Notes: generated from the letters alone by a model not told the origin. A DNA stretch of 64,000 nt from Tubulanus polymorphus (GCF_964204645.1 NW_027437469.1:1-64000), one strand, 5' to 3'. Positions 34,638-46,000 are shown, counted from the first letter of the stretch. Program-made: numbers and translations.

Positions 34638-35410
34638 GCAGGAAAATTAAGCCCTAATATTAATGATTATTTCGTGGGCACCTGCCCAGAAGCAGGAAAA
34701 TTAAGCCCTTATACTAATTATTATTTCCTGGGCACCTGCCCAGAAGCAGGAAAATTAAGCCCTTATACTAATTATTATTTCCTGGGCACCTGCCCAGAAG
34801 CAGGAAAATTAAGCCCTAATATTAATGATTATCTCGTTGGCACCTGCCCAGAAGCAGGAAAATTAAGCCCTAATATTAATGATTATTTCGTGGGCACCTG
34901 CCCAGAAGCAGGAAAATTAAGCCCTTATACTAATTATTATTTTCCTGGGCACCTGCCCAGAAGCAGGAAAATTAAGCCCTAATATTAATGATTATCTCGT
35001 TGGCACCTGCCCAGAAGCAGGAAAATTAAGCCCTAATATTGATGATTAATTCGTAGGCACCTGCCCAGAAGCAGGAAAATTAAGCCCTTATACTAATTAT
35101 TATTTCCTGGGCACCTGCCCAGAAGCAGGAAAATTAAGCCCTTATGTTAATGATTGTCTCGTGGGCACCTGCCCAGAAGCAGGAAAATTAAGCCCAATAT
35201 TAATGATTATATCGTGGTAACCCGCCCAGAAGCAGGAAAATTAAGCCCAATATTCATGATTAATTATCCCGTGGGCACCTGCCTAGAAGCAGGGAAATTA
35301 AGCCCTATATCAATATGTATCACAGGAAAATTAAGCCCTCATATTAAACATTTATTCATGGGCACCTGCCCCGAAGCAGGAAAATTAAGCCCGATATTAA
35401 TGCTTATCTC
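34638..35410. repeat. 54-bp minisatellite, about 14 copies
   Basis: Tandem repeat with the core 'gcaggaaaattaagccc' followed by an AT-rich variable part and 'gggcacctgcccagaa'. The core 'gg' falls at 34,641, 34,695, 34,749, 34,803, 34,857, 34,911, 34,966, 35,020, 35,074, 35,128, 35,182 and 35,235, almost all 54 bp apart, with decayed units at 35,292, 35,324 and 35,379. Two alternating inserts occur, 'aatattaatgattat' and 'ttatactaattattat'. Each unit contains the small inverted repeat 'gggcacctgccc'. Because 54 is divisible by 3, one plus-strand frame stays open (34,584-34,982), but it is pure repeat and antisense to the element. The array lies in the spacer between Gag and the hydrolase ORF and is likely to vary in length between copies. 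Confidence 0.95.
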
Positions 35411-35819
35411 CTGGGACCTCCAGTACAGTAGCATATTCTAAAAACCTTTATGGTAATGATCGGGAAAAATGCACGCCCTAATCAATGGTTATTGCAGGAT
35501 TAGGAAAATTCCATGGGCCCCCGGCCAGAGGCAGGCAAAATTCAACCTTTCATCAATGAAGACCAGGTAAAAAACTTAAAGGTAATAACGTGCATAGAAA
35601 CATCAAACTGTATCATTTCTGAGCATCCGAGCATTAAGTTATTGGCTCAAGGATTACTGAGTACGTAAACTATATATATATATTTAAGGAGGCTATATGA
35701 ATCACTAATTTATTTATTTATATATTAACGAATACTATATAAATCTTTTTTTTTTTTTTTTTTTAATACTATACAAGCAGTTATGTATGTGTGTCCATAT
35801 CACTACGTATTTCCATGCT
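35411..35819. other. AT-rich spacer with microsatellites
   Basis: No gene seen. It contains further decayed minisatellite traces ('ggccagaggcaggcaaaatt' near 35,522), a TA-dinucleotide run at about 35,672-35,682, mixed AT sequence at 35,705-35,745 and a homopolymer of about 17 Ts at 35,748-35,764. On the coding strand this is a poly(A) stretch just downstream of the hydrolase stop codon. It could be a relic of 3'-end processing or simple slippage. Confidence 0.7.
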
Positions 35820-36440
35820 TCAGACCCTTTCACTCCTATTAGTCCCGAGACACTTCCCGGCCTTAACCATCGCCCCACGGAGTGACCGATATAGTTTAAT
35901 GTTGCCCTGTTTGTTCAAGTGAACTAGATCCCCACCATACAGATTATATCTAGAATTCCAAAACCCCCGATGCCGCCAGGAAAATATCTTTTCGCACCCT
36001 GTACAAGCGGCGTGCAGAAATTCCTGCGCTTGTCTAACCCTACTATTCCCAGTAATTTCGTTAAAACTGCGCCATCTCTGGCGGCGAATAGGGTCACATA
36101 TATACACAACAGCACCCGTACGCTCGACAATGGTATTAGCGTATTGAAATATTTTCATTCCAACAAACGCTGGGGTTAGATACCGGTTATCTAGGTCGTT
36201 TGACCCAATCTGCAGCAAAACTAATGTAGGCCGCTGCTCACAGATCAATGAGAGCACATCACGGTTTATCAAAATATCTATTGTTGCTCCCCCAATACCG
36301 ATCAAATGAGGTGCCGCAAAGTCTAAACCAGCTAGACCCCAATCGGAATTAACAATAGAGGAAGCAGAACTATTCTCTCTCACAAAATCACCCAGGCGCC
36401 TGATATAACTATGGCCTACGACTACAATGTTCTTAGACAT
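35820..36440 (-). CDS. SGNH/GDSL-type hydrolase ORF of the retrotransposon
   Basis: A 206-residue protein with all four SGNH blocks. Block I is VVVGHSYIRRL (residues 6-16), with the nucleophile Ser in GHS. Block II is a Gly in GIGGATID (about 48-55). Block III is LQIGSNDLDN (about 76-85), with the oxyanion Asn of GxND. Block V is DLVHLN (about 171-176), with the catalytic Asp and His. Length is typical for a single SGNH domain; no signal peptide or membrane segment is evident. Family members hydrolyse esters or acetyl groups; the substrate here is unknown. SGNH domains are documented in some Ngaro elements and in ORF1 of CR1-like LINEs, where the role is unresolved. Here it is the first ORF, 1.3 kb upstream of Gag and separated by the minisatellite. 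The start AUG has A at -3. The intact catalytic motifs suggest selection or a young insertion. Confidence 0.88.
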   Translation of the reverse strand: MSKNIVVVGHSYIRRLGDFVRENSSASSIVNSDWGLAGLDFAAPHLIGIGGATIDILINRDVLSLICEQRPTLVLLQIGSNDLDNRYLTPAFVGMKIFQYANTIVERTGAVVYICDPIRRQRWRSFNEITGNSRVRQAQEFLHAACTGCEKIFSWRHRGFWNSRYNLYGGDLVHLNKQGNIKLYRSLRGAMVKAGKCLGTNRSERV

Positions 36441-36522
36441 CCTATCTAAAAATACCGGTATACAAAATTATCGGATGAGTACGTAAAAAAAAGGATAATT
36501 AACGATTAAAAAAGGAGAAATG
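36441..36522. other. 5' leader between A1 and hydrolase ORF
   Basis: Eighty-two bases of AT-rich sequence with A-runs on the plus strand ('acgtaaaaaaaagg', 'gattaaaaaagg'). It would be the untranslated leader before the first ORF of the minus-strand transcript. I see no TATA box or initiator that can be called with confidence. An internal promoter in A1 is possible but not shown. Confidence 0.5.
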
Positions 36523-36713
36523 AAAATGTTAAACTTTACGCCTGACTTCCGGAACTGAAAAGGACGTGTTTACTTCGCGTTGATTGGCTGGTTGGCTAAT
36601 AGCACGAGGGCGGCGCCACCGGCTGGTGCTATGTTGCCCGCCGGGAGAAGAACTTCATTTTCTGTCGCAAAAATGCTGATGGGCAACTGGTCATTCGCAC
36701 ATCTTTTGTTTTT
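36523..36713 (-). repeat. Split direct repeat A1 (element 5' end)
   Basis: The 5' terminal repeat, about 191 bp, matching A2 at 30,485-30,675 without visible difference. Its outer end is 'cttttgttttt', which passes directly into satellite 'cggcccgaaaacg'. It must hold the start of the element transcript or the recombinase site. A perfect duplicate at A2 is expected from the replication cycle of split-repeat elements. Confidence 0.93.
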
Positions 36714-37975
36714 CGGCCCGAAAACGTCGTTCAGCGCGAGAAAAGACGTTTTCGTATCAAATATTCCCCCTATCGGAAAAACCACAGTGTCGATGCGTAA
36801 AAGCGCTCAAATCGTCAGGCAAAGCACTTTTCGGCCCGAAAATGTCGTTCAGCGCGAGAAAAGACGTTTTCGTATCAAATATTCTCCCTATCGGAAAAAC
36901 GTCAACGTCGATGCGTAAAAGCGCTCAAATCGTCAGGAAAAGCACTTTTCGACGCGAAAACGTCGTTCGGCGTGAGAAAAGACGTTTTCGTATCAAATAT
37001 TCCCCCTATCGAAAGAACGACAATGTCGATGCGTAAAAGCGCTCAAATCGTCAGGAAAAGCACTTTTCAACGCGAAAACGTCGTCGTTCAGCGCGAGAAA
37101 AGACGTTTTCGTATCAAATATTCCCCCTATCGGAAAAACGTCAATGTCGATGCGTAAAAGCGCTCAAATCGTCAGGAAAAGCACTTTTCGACGCGAAAAC
37201 GTCGTTCGGCGCGAGAAAAGATGTTTTCGTATCAAATATTCCCCCTATCGAAAGAACGACAATGTCGATGCGTAAAAGCGCTCAAATCGTCAGGAAAAGC
37301 ACTTTTCAACGCGAAAACGTCGTCGTTCAGCGCGAGAAAAGACGTTTTCGTATCAAATATCCCCCCTATCGGAAAAACGACAATTTCGATGCGTAAAAGC
37401 GCTCAAATCGTCAGAAAAAGCACTTTTCGGACCGAAAACGTCGTTCAGCGCAAGAAAAGACGTTTTCGTATCAAATATTCCCCCTATCGGAAAAACCACA
37501 GTGTCGATGCGTAAAAGCGCTCAAATCGTCAGGCAAAGCACTTTTCGGCCCGAAAATGTCGTTCAGTGCGAGAAAAGCCGTTTTCGTATCAGATATTCCC
37601 CCTATCGGAAAAACGACAATGTCGATGCGTAAAAGCGCTCAAATCGTCAGGAAAAGCACTTTTCGACGCGAAAACGTCGTTCGGCGCGAGAAAAGATGTT
37701 TTCGTATCAAATATTCCCCCTATCGAAAGAACGACAATGTCGATGCGTAAAAGCACTCAAATCGTCAGGAAAAGCACTTTTCAACGCGAAAACGTCGTCG
37801 TTCAGCGCGAGAAAAGACGTTTTCGTATCAAATATTCCCCCTATCGGAAAAACGACAATTTCGATGCGTAAAAGCGCTCAAATCGTCAGAAAAAGCACTT
37901 TTCGGACCGAAAACGTCGTTCAGCTCAAGAAAAGACGTTTTCGTATCAAATATTCCCCCTATCGGAAAAAACCAC
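36714..37975. repeat. Higher-order repeat block, right arm 1
   Basis: Classes A, B, C and D follow the insertion directly, then C, D, E and BCDE runs. Monomer D carries 'gtcgtcgttcag' and E carries 'gcgcaagaaaag', except for one 'gctcaagaaaag' at about 37,921. The block ends at the junction 'aaaaaaccacagtgtcg' (about 37,970), after which uniform 'cgacgcg' monomers begin. The same junction recurs at about 21,435, 41,050 and 49,335. Confidence 0.85.
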
Positions 37976-38200
37976 AGTGTCGATGCGTAAAAGCGCTCAA
38001 ATCGTCAGGAAAAGCACTTTTCGACGCGAAAACGTCGTTCAGCGCGAGAAAAGACGTTTTCGTATCAAATATTCCCCCTATCGGAAAAACGACAATGTCG
38101 ATGCGTAAAAGCGCTCAAATCGTCAGGAAAAGCACTTTTCGACGCGAAAACGTCGTACAGCGCGAGAAAAGACGTTTTCGTATCAAATATTCCCCCTATC
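37220..38200 (+). repeat. 3,080-bp segmental duplication, copy 1
   Basis: Variant series including 'gcgtaaaagcactc' (37,749) recurs 3,080 bp downstream (40,829), with B, C, D and E monomers in the same order. About 26 monomers separate equivalent points. One difference is 'gctcaagaaaag' here against 'gcgcaagaaaag' in the second copy, and one 'atcccccct' present only here (about 37,360). Confidence 0.82.
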
Positions 38201-39440
38201 GGAAAAACGACAATGTCGATGCGTAAAAGCGCTCAAATCGTCAGGAAAAGCACTTTTCGGACCAAAAAACGTCGTTCAGCGCGAGAAAAGACGTTTTCGT
38301 ATCAAATATTCCCCCTATCGGAAAAACGACAATGTCGATGCGTAAAAGCGCTCAAATCGTCAGGAAAAGCACTTTTCGACGCGAAAACGTCGTTCGGCGC
38401 GAGAAAAGATGTTTTCGTATCAAATATTCCCCCTATCGAAAGAACGACAATGTCGATGCGTAAAAGCGCTCAAATCGTCAGGAAAAGCACTTTTCGACGC
38501 GAAAACGTCGTTCAGCGCGAGAAAAGACGTTTTCGTATCAAATATTCCCCCTATCGGAAAAACGACAATGTCGATGCGTAAAAGCGCTCAAATCGTCAGG
38601 AAAAGCACTTTTCGACGCGAAAACGTCGTACAGCGCGAGAAAAGACGTTTTCGTATCAAATATTCCCCCTATCGGAAAAACGACAATGTCGATGCGTAAA
38701 AGCGCTCAAATCGTCAGGAAAAGCACTTTTCGGACCAAAAAACGTCGTTCAGCGCGAGAAAAGACGTTTTCGTATCAAATATTCCCCCTATCGGAAAAAC
38801 GACAATGTCGATGCGTAAAAGCGCTCAAATCGTCAGGAAAAGCACTTTTCGACGCGAAAACGTCGTTCAGCGCGAGAAAAGACGTTTTCGTATCAAATAT
38901 TCCCCCTATCGGAAAAACGACAATGTCGATGCGTAAAAGCGCTCAAATCGTCAGGAAAAGCACTTTTCGACGCGAAAACGTCGTACAGCGCGAGAAAAGA
39001 CGTTTTCGTATCAAATATTCCCCCTATCGGAAAAACGACAATGTCGATGCGTAAAAGCGCTCAAATCGTCAGGAAAAGCACTTTTCGACGCGAAAACGTC
39101 GTTCAGCGCGAGAAAAGACGTTTTCGTATCAAATATTCCCCCTATCGGAAAAACGACAATGTCGATGCGTAAAAGCGCTCAAATCGTCAGGAAAAGCACT
39201 TTTCGACGCGAAAACGTCGTTCAGCGCGAGAAAAGACGTTTTCGTATCAAATATTCCCCCTATCGGAAAAACGACAATGTCGATGCGTAAAAGCGCTCAA
39301 ATCGTCAGGAAAAGCACTTTTCGACGCGAAAACGTCGTACAGCGCGAGAAAAGACGTTTTCGTATCAAATATTCCCCCTATCGGAAAAACGACAATGTCG
39401 ATGCGTAAAAGCGCTCAAATCGTCAGGAAAAGCACTTTTC
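37975..39440. repeat. Near-uniform monomer block in right arm 1
   Basis: Monomers of the 'cgacgcgaaaacg' type with interspersed 'cgtacagcgcg' variants, resembling the 7-11 kb block. Two monomers carry 'cggaccaaaaaacg' (about 38,258 and 38,731; spacing 473 bp, four monomers). One C-type monomer (about 38,380-38,450) is embedded, so the block is a mosaic rather than a clean insertion. Confidence 0.8.
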
Positions 39441-40299
39441 GGCCCGAAAACGTCGTTCAGCGCGAGAAAAGACGTTTTCGTATCAAATATTCCCCCTATC
39501 GGAAAAACCACAGTGTCGATGCGTAAAAGCGCTCAAATCGTCAGGCAAAGCACTTTTCGGCCCGAAAATGTCGTTCAGCGCGAGAAAAGACCTTTTCGTA
39601 TCAAATATTCTCCCTATCGGAAAAACGTCAACGTCGATGCGTAAAAGCGCTCAAATCGTCAGGAAAAGCACTTTTCGACGCGAAAACGTCGTTCGGCGTG
39701 AGAAAAGACGTTTTCGTATCAAATATTCCCCCTATCGAAAGAACGACAATGTCGATGCGTAAAAGCGCTCAAATCGTCAGGAAAAGCACTTTTCAACGCG
39801 AAAACGTCGTCGTTCAGCGCGAGAAAAGACGTTTTCGTATCAAATATTCCCCCTATCGGAAAAACGACAATGTCGATGCGTAAAAGCGCTCAAATCGTCA
39901 GAAAAAGCACTTTTCGGACCGAAAACGTCGTTCAGCGCAAGAAAAGTCGTTTTCGTATCAAATATTCCCCCTATCGGAAAAACCACAGTGTCGATGCGTA
40001 AAAGCGCTCAAATCGTCAGGAAAAGCACTTTTCGGCCCGAAAACGTCGTTCAGCGCGAGAAAAGACGTTTTCGTATCAAATATTCCCCCTATCGGAAAAA
40101 CCACAGTGTCGATGCGTAAAAGCGCTCAAATCGTCAGGCAAAGCACTTTTCGGGCCGAAAATGTCGTTCAGTGCGAGAAAAGCCGTTTTCGTATCAAATA
40201 TTCCCCCTATCGGAAAAACGTCAATGTCGATGCGTAAAAGCGCTCAAATCGTCAGGAAAAGCACTTTTCGACGCGAAAACGTCGTTCGGCGCGAGAAAA

Positions 40300-41280
40300 G
40301 ATGTTTTCGTATCAAATATTCCCCCTATCGAAAGAACGACAATGTCGATGCGTAAAAGCGCTCAAATCGTCAGGAAAAGCACTTTTCAACGCGAAAACGT
40401 CGTCGTTCAGCGCGAGAAAAGACGTTTTCGTATCAAATATTCCCCCTATCGGAAAAACGACAATTTCGATGCGTAAAAGCGCTCAAATCGTCAGAAAAAG
40501 CACTTTTCGGACCGAAAACGTCGTTCAGCGCAAGAAAAGACGTTTTCGTATCAAATATTCCCCCTATCGGAAAAACCACAGTGTCGATGCGTAAAAGCGC
40601 TCAAATCGTCAGGCAAAGCACTTTTCGGCCCGAAAATGTCGTTCAGTGCGAGAAAAGCCGTTTTCGTATCAGATATTCCCCCTATCGGAAAAACGACAAT
40701 GTCGATGCGTAAAAGCGCTCAAATCGTCAGGAAAAGCACTTTTCGACGCGAAAACGTCGTTCGGCGCGAGAAAAGATGTTTTCGTATCAAATATTCCCCC
40801 TATCGAAAGAACGACAATGTCGATGCGTAAAAGCACTCAAATCGTCAGGAAAAGCACTTTTCAACGCGAAAACGTCGTCGTTCAGCGCGAGAAAAGACGT
40901 TTTCGTATCAAATATTCCCCCTATCGGAAAAACGACAATTTCGATGCGTAAAAGCGCTCAAATCGTCAGAAAAAGCACTTTTCGGACCGAAAACGTCGTT
41001 CAGCGCAAGAAAAGACGTTTTCGTATCAAATATTCCCCCTATCGGAAAAAACCACAGTGTCGATGCGTAAAAGCGCTCAAATCGTCAGGAAAAGCACTTT
41101 TCGACGCGAAAACGTCGTTCAGCGCGAGAAAAGACGTTTTCGTATCAAATATTCCCCCTATCGGAAAAACGACAATGTCGATGCGTAAAAGCGCTCAAAT
41201 CGTCAGGAAAAGCACTTTTCGACGCGAAAACGTCGTACAGCGCGAGAAAAGACGTTTTCGTATCAAATATTCCCCCTATC
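40300..41280 (+). repeat. 3,080-bp segmental duplication, copy 2
   Basis: Second copy of the 37.2-38.2 kb segment, sharing the rare 'agcactc' variant and the same HOR-to-uniform junction at about 41,050. After this point the uniform monomers continue, with 'cactttgcgacg' at about 41,333. Confidence 0.82.
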
Positions 41281-43080
41281 GGAAAAACGACAATGTCGAT
41301 GCGTAAAAGCGCTCAAATCGTCAGGAAAAGCACTTTGCGACGCGAAAACGTCGTTCAGCGCGAGAAAAGACGTTTTCGTATCAAATATTCCCCCTATCGG
41401 AAAAACGACAATGTCGATGCGTAAAAGCGCTCAAATCGTCAGGAAAAGCACTTTTCGACGCGAAAACGTCGTACAGCGCGAGAAAAGACGTTTTCGTATC
41501 AAATATTCCCCCTATCGGAAAAACGACAATGTCGATGCGTAAAAGCGCTCAAATCGTCAGGAAAAGCACTTTTCGACGCGAAAACGTCGTTCAGCGCGAG
41601 AAAAGACGTTTTCGTATCGAATATTCCCCCTATCGGAAAAACGACAATGTCGATGCGTAAAAGCGCTCAAATCGTCAGGAAAAGCACTTTTCGACGCGAA
41701 AACGTCGTTCAGCGCGAGAAAAGACGTTTTCGTATCAAATATTCCCCCTATCGGAAAAACGACAATGTCGATGCGTAAAAGCGCTCAAATCGTCAGGAAA
41801 AGCACTTTTCGACGCGAAAACGTCGTTCAGCGCGAGAAAAGACGTTTTCGTATCAAATATTCCCCCTATCGGAAAAACGACAATGTCGATGCGTAAAAGC
41901 GCTCAAATCGTCAGGAAAAGCACTTTTCGACGCGAAAACGTCGTTCAGCGCGAGAAAAGACGTTTTCGTATCAAATATTCCCCCTATCGGAAAAACGACA
42001 ATGTCGATGCGTAAAAGCGCTCAAATCGTCAGGAAAAGCACTTTTCGACGCGAAAACGTCGTTCAGCGCGAGAAAAGACGTTTTCGTATCAAATATTCCC
42101 CCTATCGGAAAAACGACAATGTCGATGCGTAAGAGCGCTCAAATCGTCAGGAAGAGCACTTTTCGACGCGAAAACGTCGTTCAGCGCGAGAAAAGACGTT
42201 TTCGTATCAAATATTCCCCCTATCGGAAAAACGACAATGTCGATGCGTAAAAGCGCTCAAATCGTCAGGAAAAGTACTTTTCGACCCGAAAACGTCGTTC
42301 AGCGCGAGAAAAGACGTTTTCGTATCAAATATTCCCCCTATCGGAAAAACGACAATGTCGATGCGTAAAAGCGCTCAAATCGTCAGGAAAAGCACTTTTC
42401 GACGCGAAAACGTCGTTCAGCGCGAGAAAAGACGTTTTCGTATCAAATATTCCCCCTATCGGAAAAACGACAATGTCGATGCGTAAAAGCGCTCAAATCG
42501 TCAGGAAAAGCACTTTTCGACGCGAAAACGTCGTACAGCGCGAGAAAAGACGTTTTCGTATCAAATATTCCCCCTATCGGAAAAACGACAATGTCGATGC
42601 GTAAAAGCGCTCAAATCGTCAGGAAAAGCACTTTGCGACGCGAAAACGTCGTTCAGCGCGAGAAAAGACGTTTTCGTATCGAATATTCCCCCTATCGGAA
42701 AAACGACAATGTCGATGCGTAAAAGCGCTCAAATCGTCAGGAAAAGCACTTTTCGACGCGAAAACGTCGTTCAGCGCGAGAAAAGACGTTTTCGTATCAA
42801 ATATTCCCCCGATCGGAAAAACGACAATGTCGATGCGTAAAAGCGCTCAAATCGTCAGGAAAAGCACTTTTCGACGCGAAAACGTCGTTCAGCGCGAGAA
42901 AATACGTTTTCGTATCAAATATTCCCCCTATCGGAAAAACGACAATGTCGATGCGTAAAAGCGCTCAAATCGTCAGGAAAAGCACTTTTCGACGCGAAAA
43001 CGTCGTTCAGCGCGAGAAAAGACGTTTTCGTATCAAATATTCCCCCTATCGGAAAAACGACAGTGTCGATGCGTAAAAGC
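41060..43080. repeat. Near-uniform monomer block in right arm 2
   Basis: About 17 monomers of the uniform class. It carries the diagnostic 'gcgtaagag...ggaagagc' (about 42,128) followed two monomers later by 'aaaagtacttttcgaccc' (42,274), the same pairing seen at 8,692/8,839 and 10,686/10,833. The block therefore derives from the same ancestral segment as 7-11 kb, now more than 30 kb away. Confidence 0.82.
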
Positions 43081-46000
43081 GCTCAAATCGTCAGGAAAAG
43101 CACTTTTCGGCCCGAAAACGTCGTTCAGCGCGAGAAAAGACGTTTTCGTATCAAATATTCCCCCTATCGGAAAAACGACAGTGTCGATGCGTAAAAGCGC
43201 TCAAATCGTCAGGCAAAGCACTTTTCGGCCCGAAAATGTCGTTCAGCGCGAGAAAAGCCGTTTTCGTATCAAATATTCTCCCTATCGGAAAAACGTCAAC
43301 GTCGATGCGTAAAAGCGCTCAAATCGTCAGGAAAAGCACTTTTCGATGCGAAAACGTCGTTCGGCGTGAGAAAAGACGTTTTCGTATCAAATATTCCCCC
43401 TATCGAAAGAACGACAATGTCGATGCGTAAAAGCGCTCAAATCGTCAGAAAAAGCACTTTTCGGACCGAAAACGTCGTTCAGCGCAAGAAAAGTCGTTTT
43501 CGTATCAAATATTCCCCCTATCGGAAAAACCACAGTGTCGATGCGTAAAAGCGCTCAAATCGTCAGGAAAAGCACTTTTCGGCCCGAAAACGTCGTTCAG
43601 CGCGAGAAAAGACGTTTTCGTATCAAATATTCCCCCTATCGGAAAAACCACAGTGTCGATGCGTAAAAGCGCTCAAATCGTCAGGCAAAGCACTTTTCGG
43701 CCCGAAAATGTCGTTCAGTGCGAGAAAAGCCGTTTTCGTATCAAATATTCCCCCTATCGGAAAAACGTCAATGTCGATGCGTAAAAGCGCTCAAATCGTC
43801 AGGAAAAGCACTTTTCGACGCGAAAACGTCGTTCGGCGCGAGAAAAGATGTTTTCGTATCAAATATTCCCCCTATCGAAAGAACGACAATGTCGATGCGT
43901 AAAAGCGCTCAAATCGTCAGGAAAAGCACTTTTCGGCCCGAAAACGTCGTTCAGTGCGAGAAAAGACGTCTTTGTATCAAATATTCCCCCTATCGGAAAA
44001 ACGACTATGTCGATGCGTAACGGCGCTCAAATCGTCAGGAAAAGCACTTTTCGGCCCGAAAACGTCGTTCATCGCGAGAAAAGACGTTTTCGTATCAAAT
44101 ATTCCCCCTATCGGAAAAACCGACAATGTCGATGCGTAAAAGCGCTCAAATCGTCAGGAAAAGCACTTTTCGACGCGAAAACGTCGTCGTTCAGCGCGAG
44201 AAAAGAAGTTTTCGTATCAAATATTCCCCCTATCGGAAAAACCACAGTGTCGATGCGTAAAAGCGCTCAAATCGTCAGGCAAAGCACTTTTCGACCCGAA
44301 AACGTCGTTCAGCGCGAGAAAAGACGTTTACGTATCAAATATTCCCCCTATCGGAAAAACGACAATGCCGATGCGTAAAAGCGCTCAAATCGTCAGGAAA
44401 AGCACTTTTCGGACCGAAAACGTCGTTCAGCGCGAGACAAGACGTTTTCGTATCAAATATTCCCCCTATCGGAAAAACGACAATGCCGATGCGTAAAAGC
44501 GCTCAAATCGTCAGGAAAAGCACTTTTCGACGCGAAAACGTCGTTCGGCGCGAGAAAAGACGTTTTCGTATCAAATATTCCCCCTATCGAAGGAACGACA
44601 ATGTCGATGCGTAAAAGCGCTCAAATCGTCAGGAAAAGCACTTTTCAACGCGAAAACGTCGTCGTTCAGCGCGAGAAAAGACGTTTTCGTATCAAATATT
44701 CCCCCTATCGGAAAAACGACAATGTCGATGCGTAAAAGCGCTCATATCGTCAGGAAAAGCACTTTTCGGCCCGAAAACGTCGTTCAGCGCGAGAAAAGAC
44801 GTTTTCGTATCAAATATTCCCCCTATCGGAAAAACCAGAGTGTCGATGCGTAAAAGCGCTCAAATCGTCAGGCAAAGCACTTTTCGGCCCGAAAATGTCG
44901 TTCAGCGCGAGAAAAGCCGTTTTCGTATCAAATATTCCCCCTATCGGAAAAACCACAGTGTCGATGCGTAAAAGCGCTCAAATCGTCAGGCAAAGCACTT
45001 TTCGACCCGAAAACGTCGTTCAGCGCGAGAAAAGACGTTTTCGTATCAAATATTCCCCCTATCGGAAAAACGACAGTGTCGATGCGTAAAAGCGCTCAAA
45101 TCGTCAGGAAAAGCACTTTTCGGCCCGAAAACGTCGTTCAGCGCGAGAAAAGACGTCTTCGTATCAAATATTCCCCCTATCGGAAAAAACGACAATGTCG
45201 ATGCGTAAAAGCGCTCAAATCGTCAGGAAAAGCACTTTTCAACGCGAAAACGTCGTCGTTCAGCGCGAGAAAAGACGTTTTCGTATCAAATATTCCCCCT
45301 ATCGGAAAAACGACAATGCCGATGCGTAAAAGCGCTCAAATCGTCAGGAAAAGCACTTTTCGACCCGAAAACGTCATTCAGCGCGAGAAAAGACGTTTTC
45401 GTATCAAATATTCCCCCTATCGGAAAAACGACAATGCCGACGCGTAAAAGCGCTCAAATCGTCAGGAAAAGCACTTTTCGGACCGAAAACGTCGTTCAGC
45501 GCGAGAAAAGACATTTTCGTATCAAATATTCCCCCTATCGGAAAAACGACAATGCCGATGCGTAAAAGCGCTCAAATCGTCAGGAAAAACACTTTTCGGA
45601 CCGAAAACGTCGTTCAGCGCGAGACAAGACGTTTTCGTATCAAATATTCCCCCTATCGGAAAAACGACAATGCCGATGCGTAAAAGCGCTCAAATCGTCA
45701 GGAAAAGCACTTTTCAGCCCGAAAACGTCGTTCAGTGCGAGAAAAGACGTTTTCGTATCAAATATTCCCCCTATCGGAAAAACGACAATTTCGATGCGTA
45801 AAAGCGCTCAAATCGTCAGAAAAAGCACTTTTCGGACCGAAAACGTCGTTCAGCGCGAGACAAGACGTTTTCGTATCAAATATTCCCCCTATCGGAAAAA
45901 CGACAATGCCGATGCGTAAAAGCGCTCAAATCGTCAGGAAAAGCACTTTTCAGCCCGAAAACGTCGTTCAGTGCGAGAAAAGACGTTTTCGTATCAAATA

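Larger units (their letters stand above)
30034..36713 (-). mobile_element. Complete Ngaro-like tyrosine-recombinase retrotransposon
   Basis: A 6.68-kb element interrupts a single satellite monomer. In coding orientation (minus strand) it reads A1 repeat, SGNH hydrolase ORF, minisatellite spacer, Gag-like ORF, RT-RNase H ORF, tyrosine recombinase ORF, then B1-A2-B2. Split direct repeats (A1...B1-A2-B2), RT-RH of DIRS type, a YR integrase and no methyltransferase domain together point to the Ngaro group of the DIRS order; PAT elements share the repeat layout but are a less likely fit. All four ORFs are open. A1 and A2 look identical, and B1 and B2 are identical apart from one microinversion and their diverging inner ends. 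No target-site duplication is seen, as expected for YR insertion. The insertion appears young and possibly competent. Confidence 0.92.

Noticed and set aside
34584-34982. Plus-strand repeat protein of 132 residues with a TCPEAGKLSP repeat
   Set aside because: It is the 54-bp minisatellite read in an open frame, antisense to the element, without start or termination signals or codon bias.
30034-36713. DIRS1-type element with methyltransferase
   Set aside because: No DAM-like methyltransferase is seen between RT-RH and YR, and the ends are split direct rather than inverted repeats.
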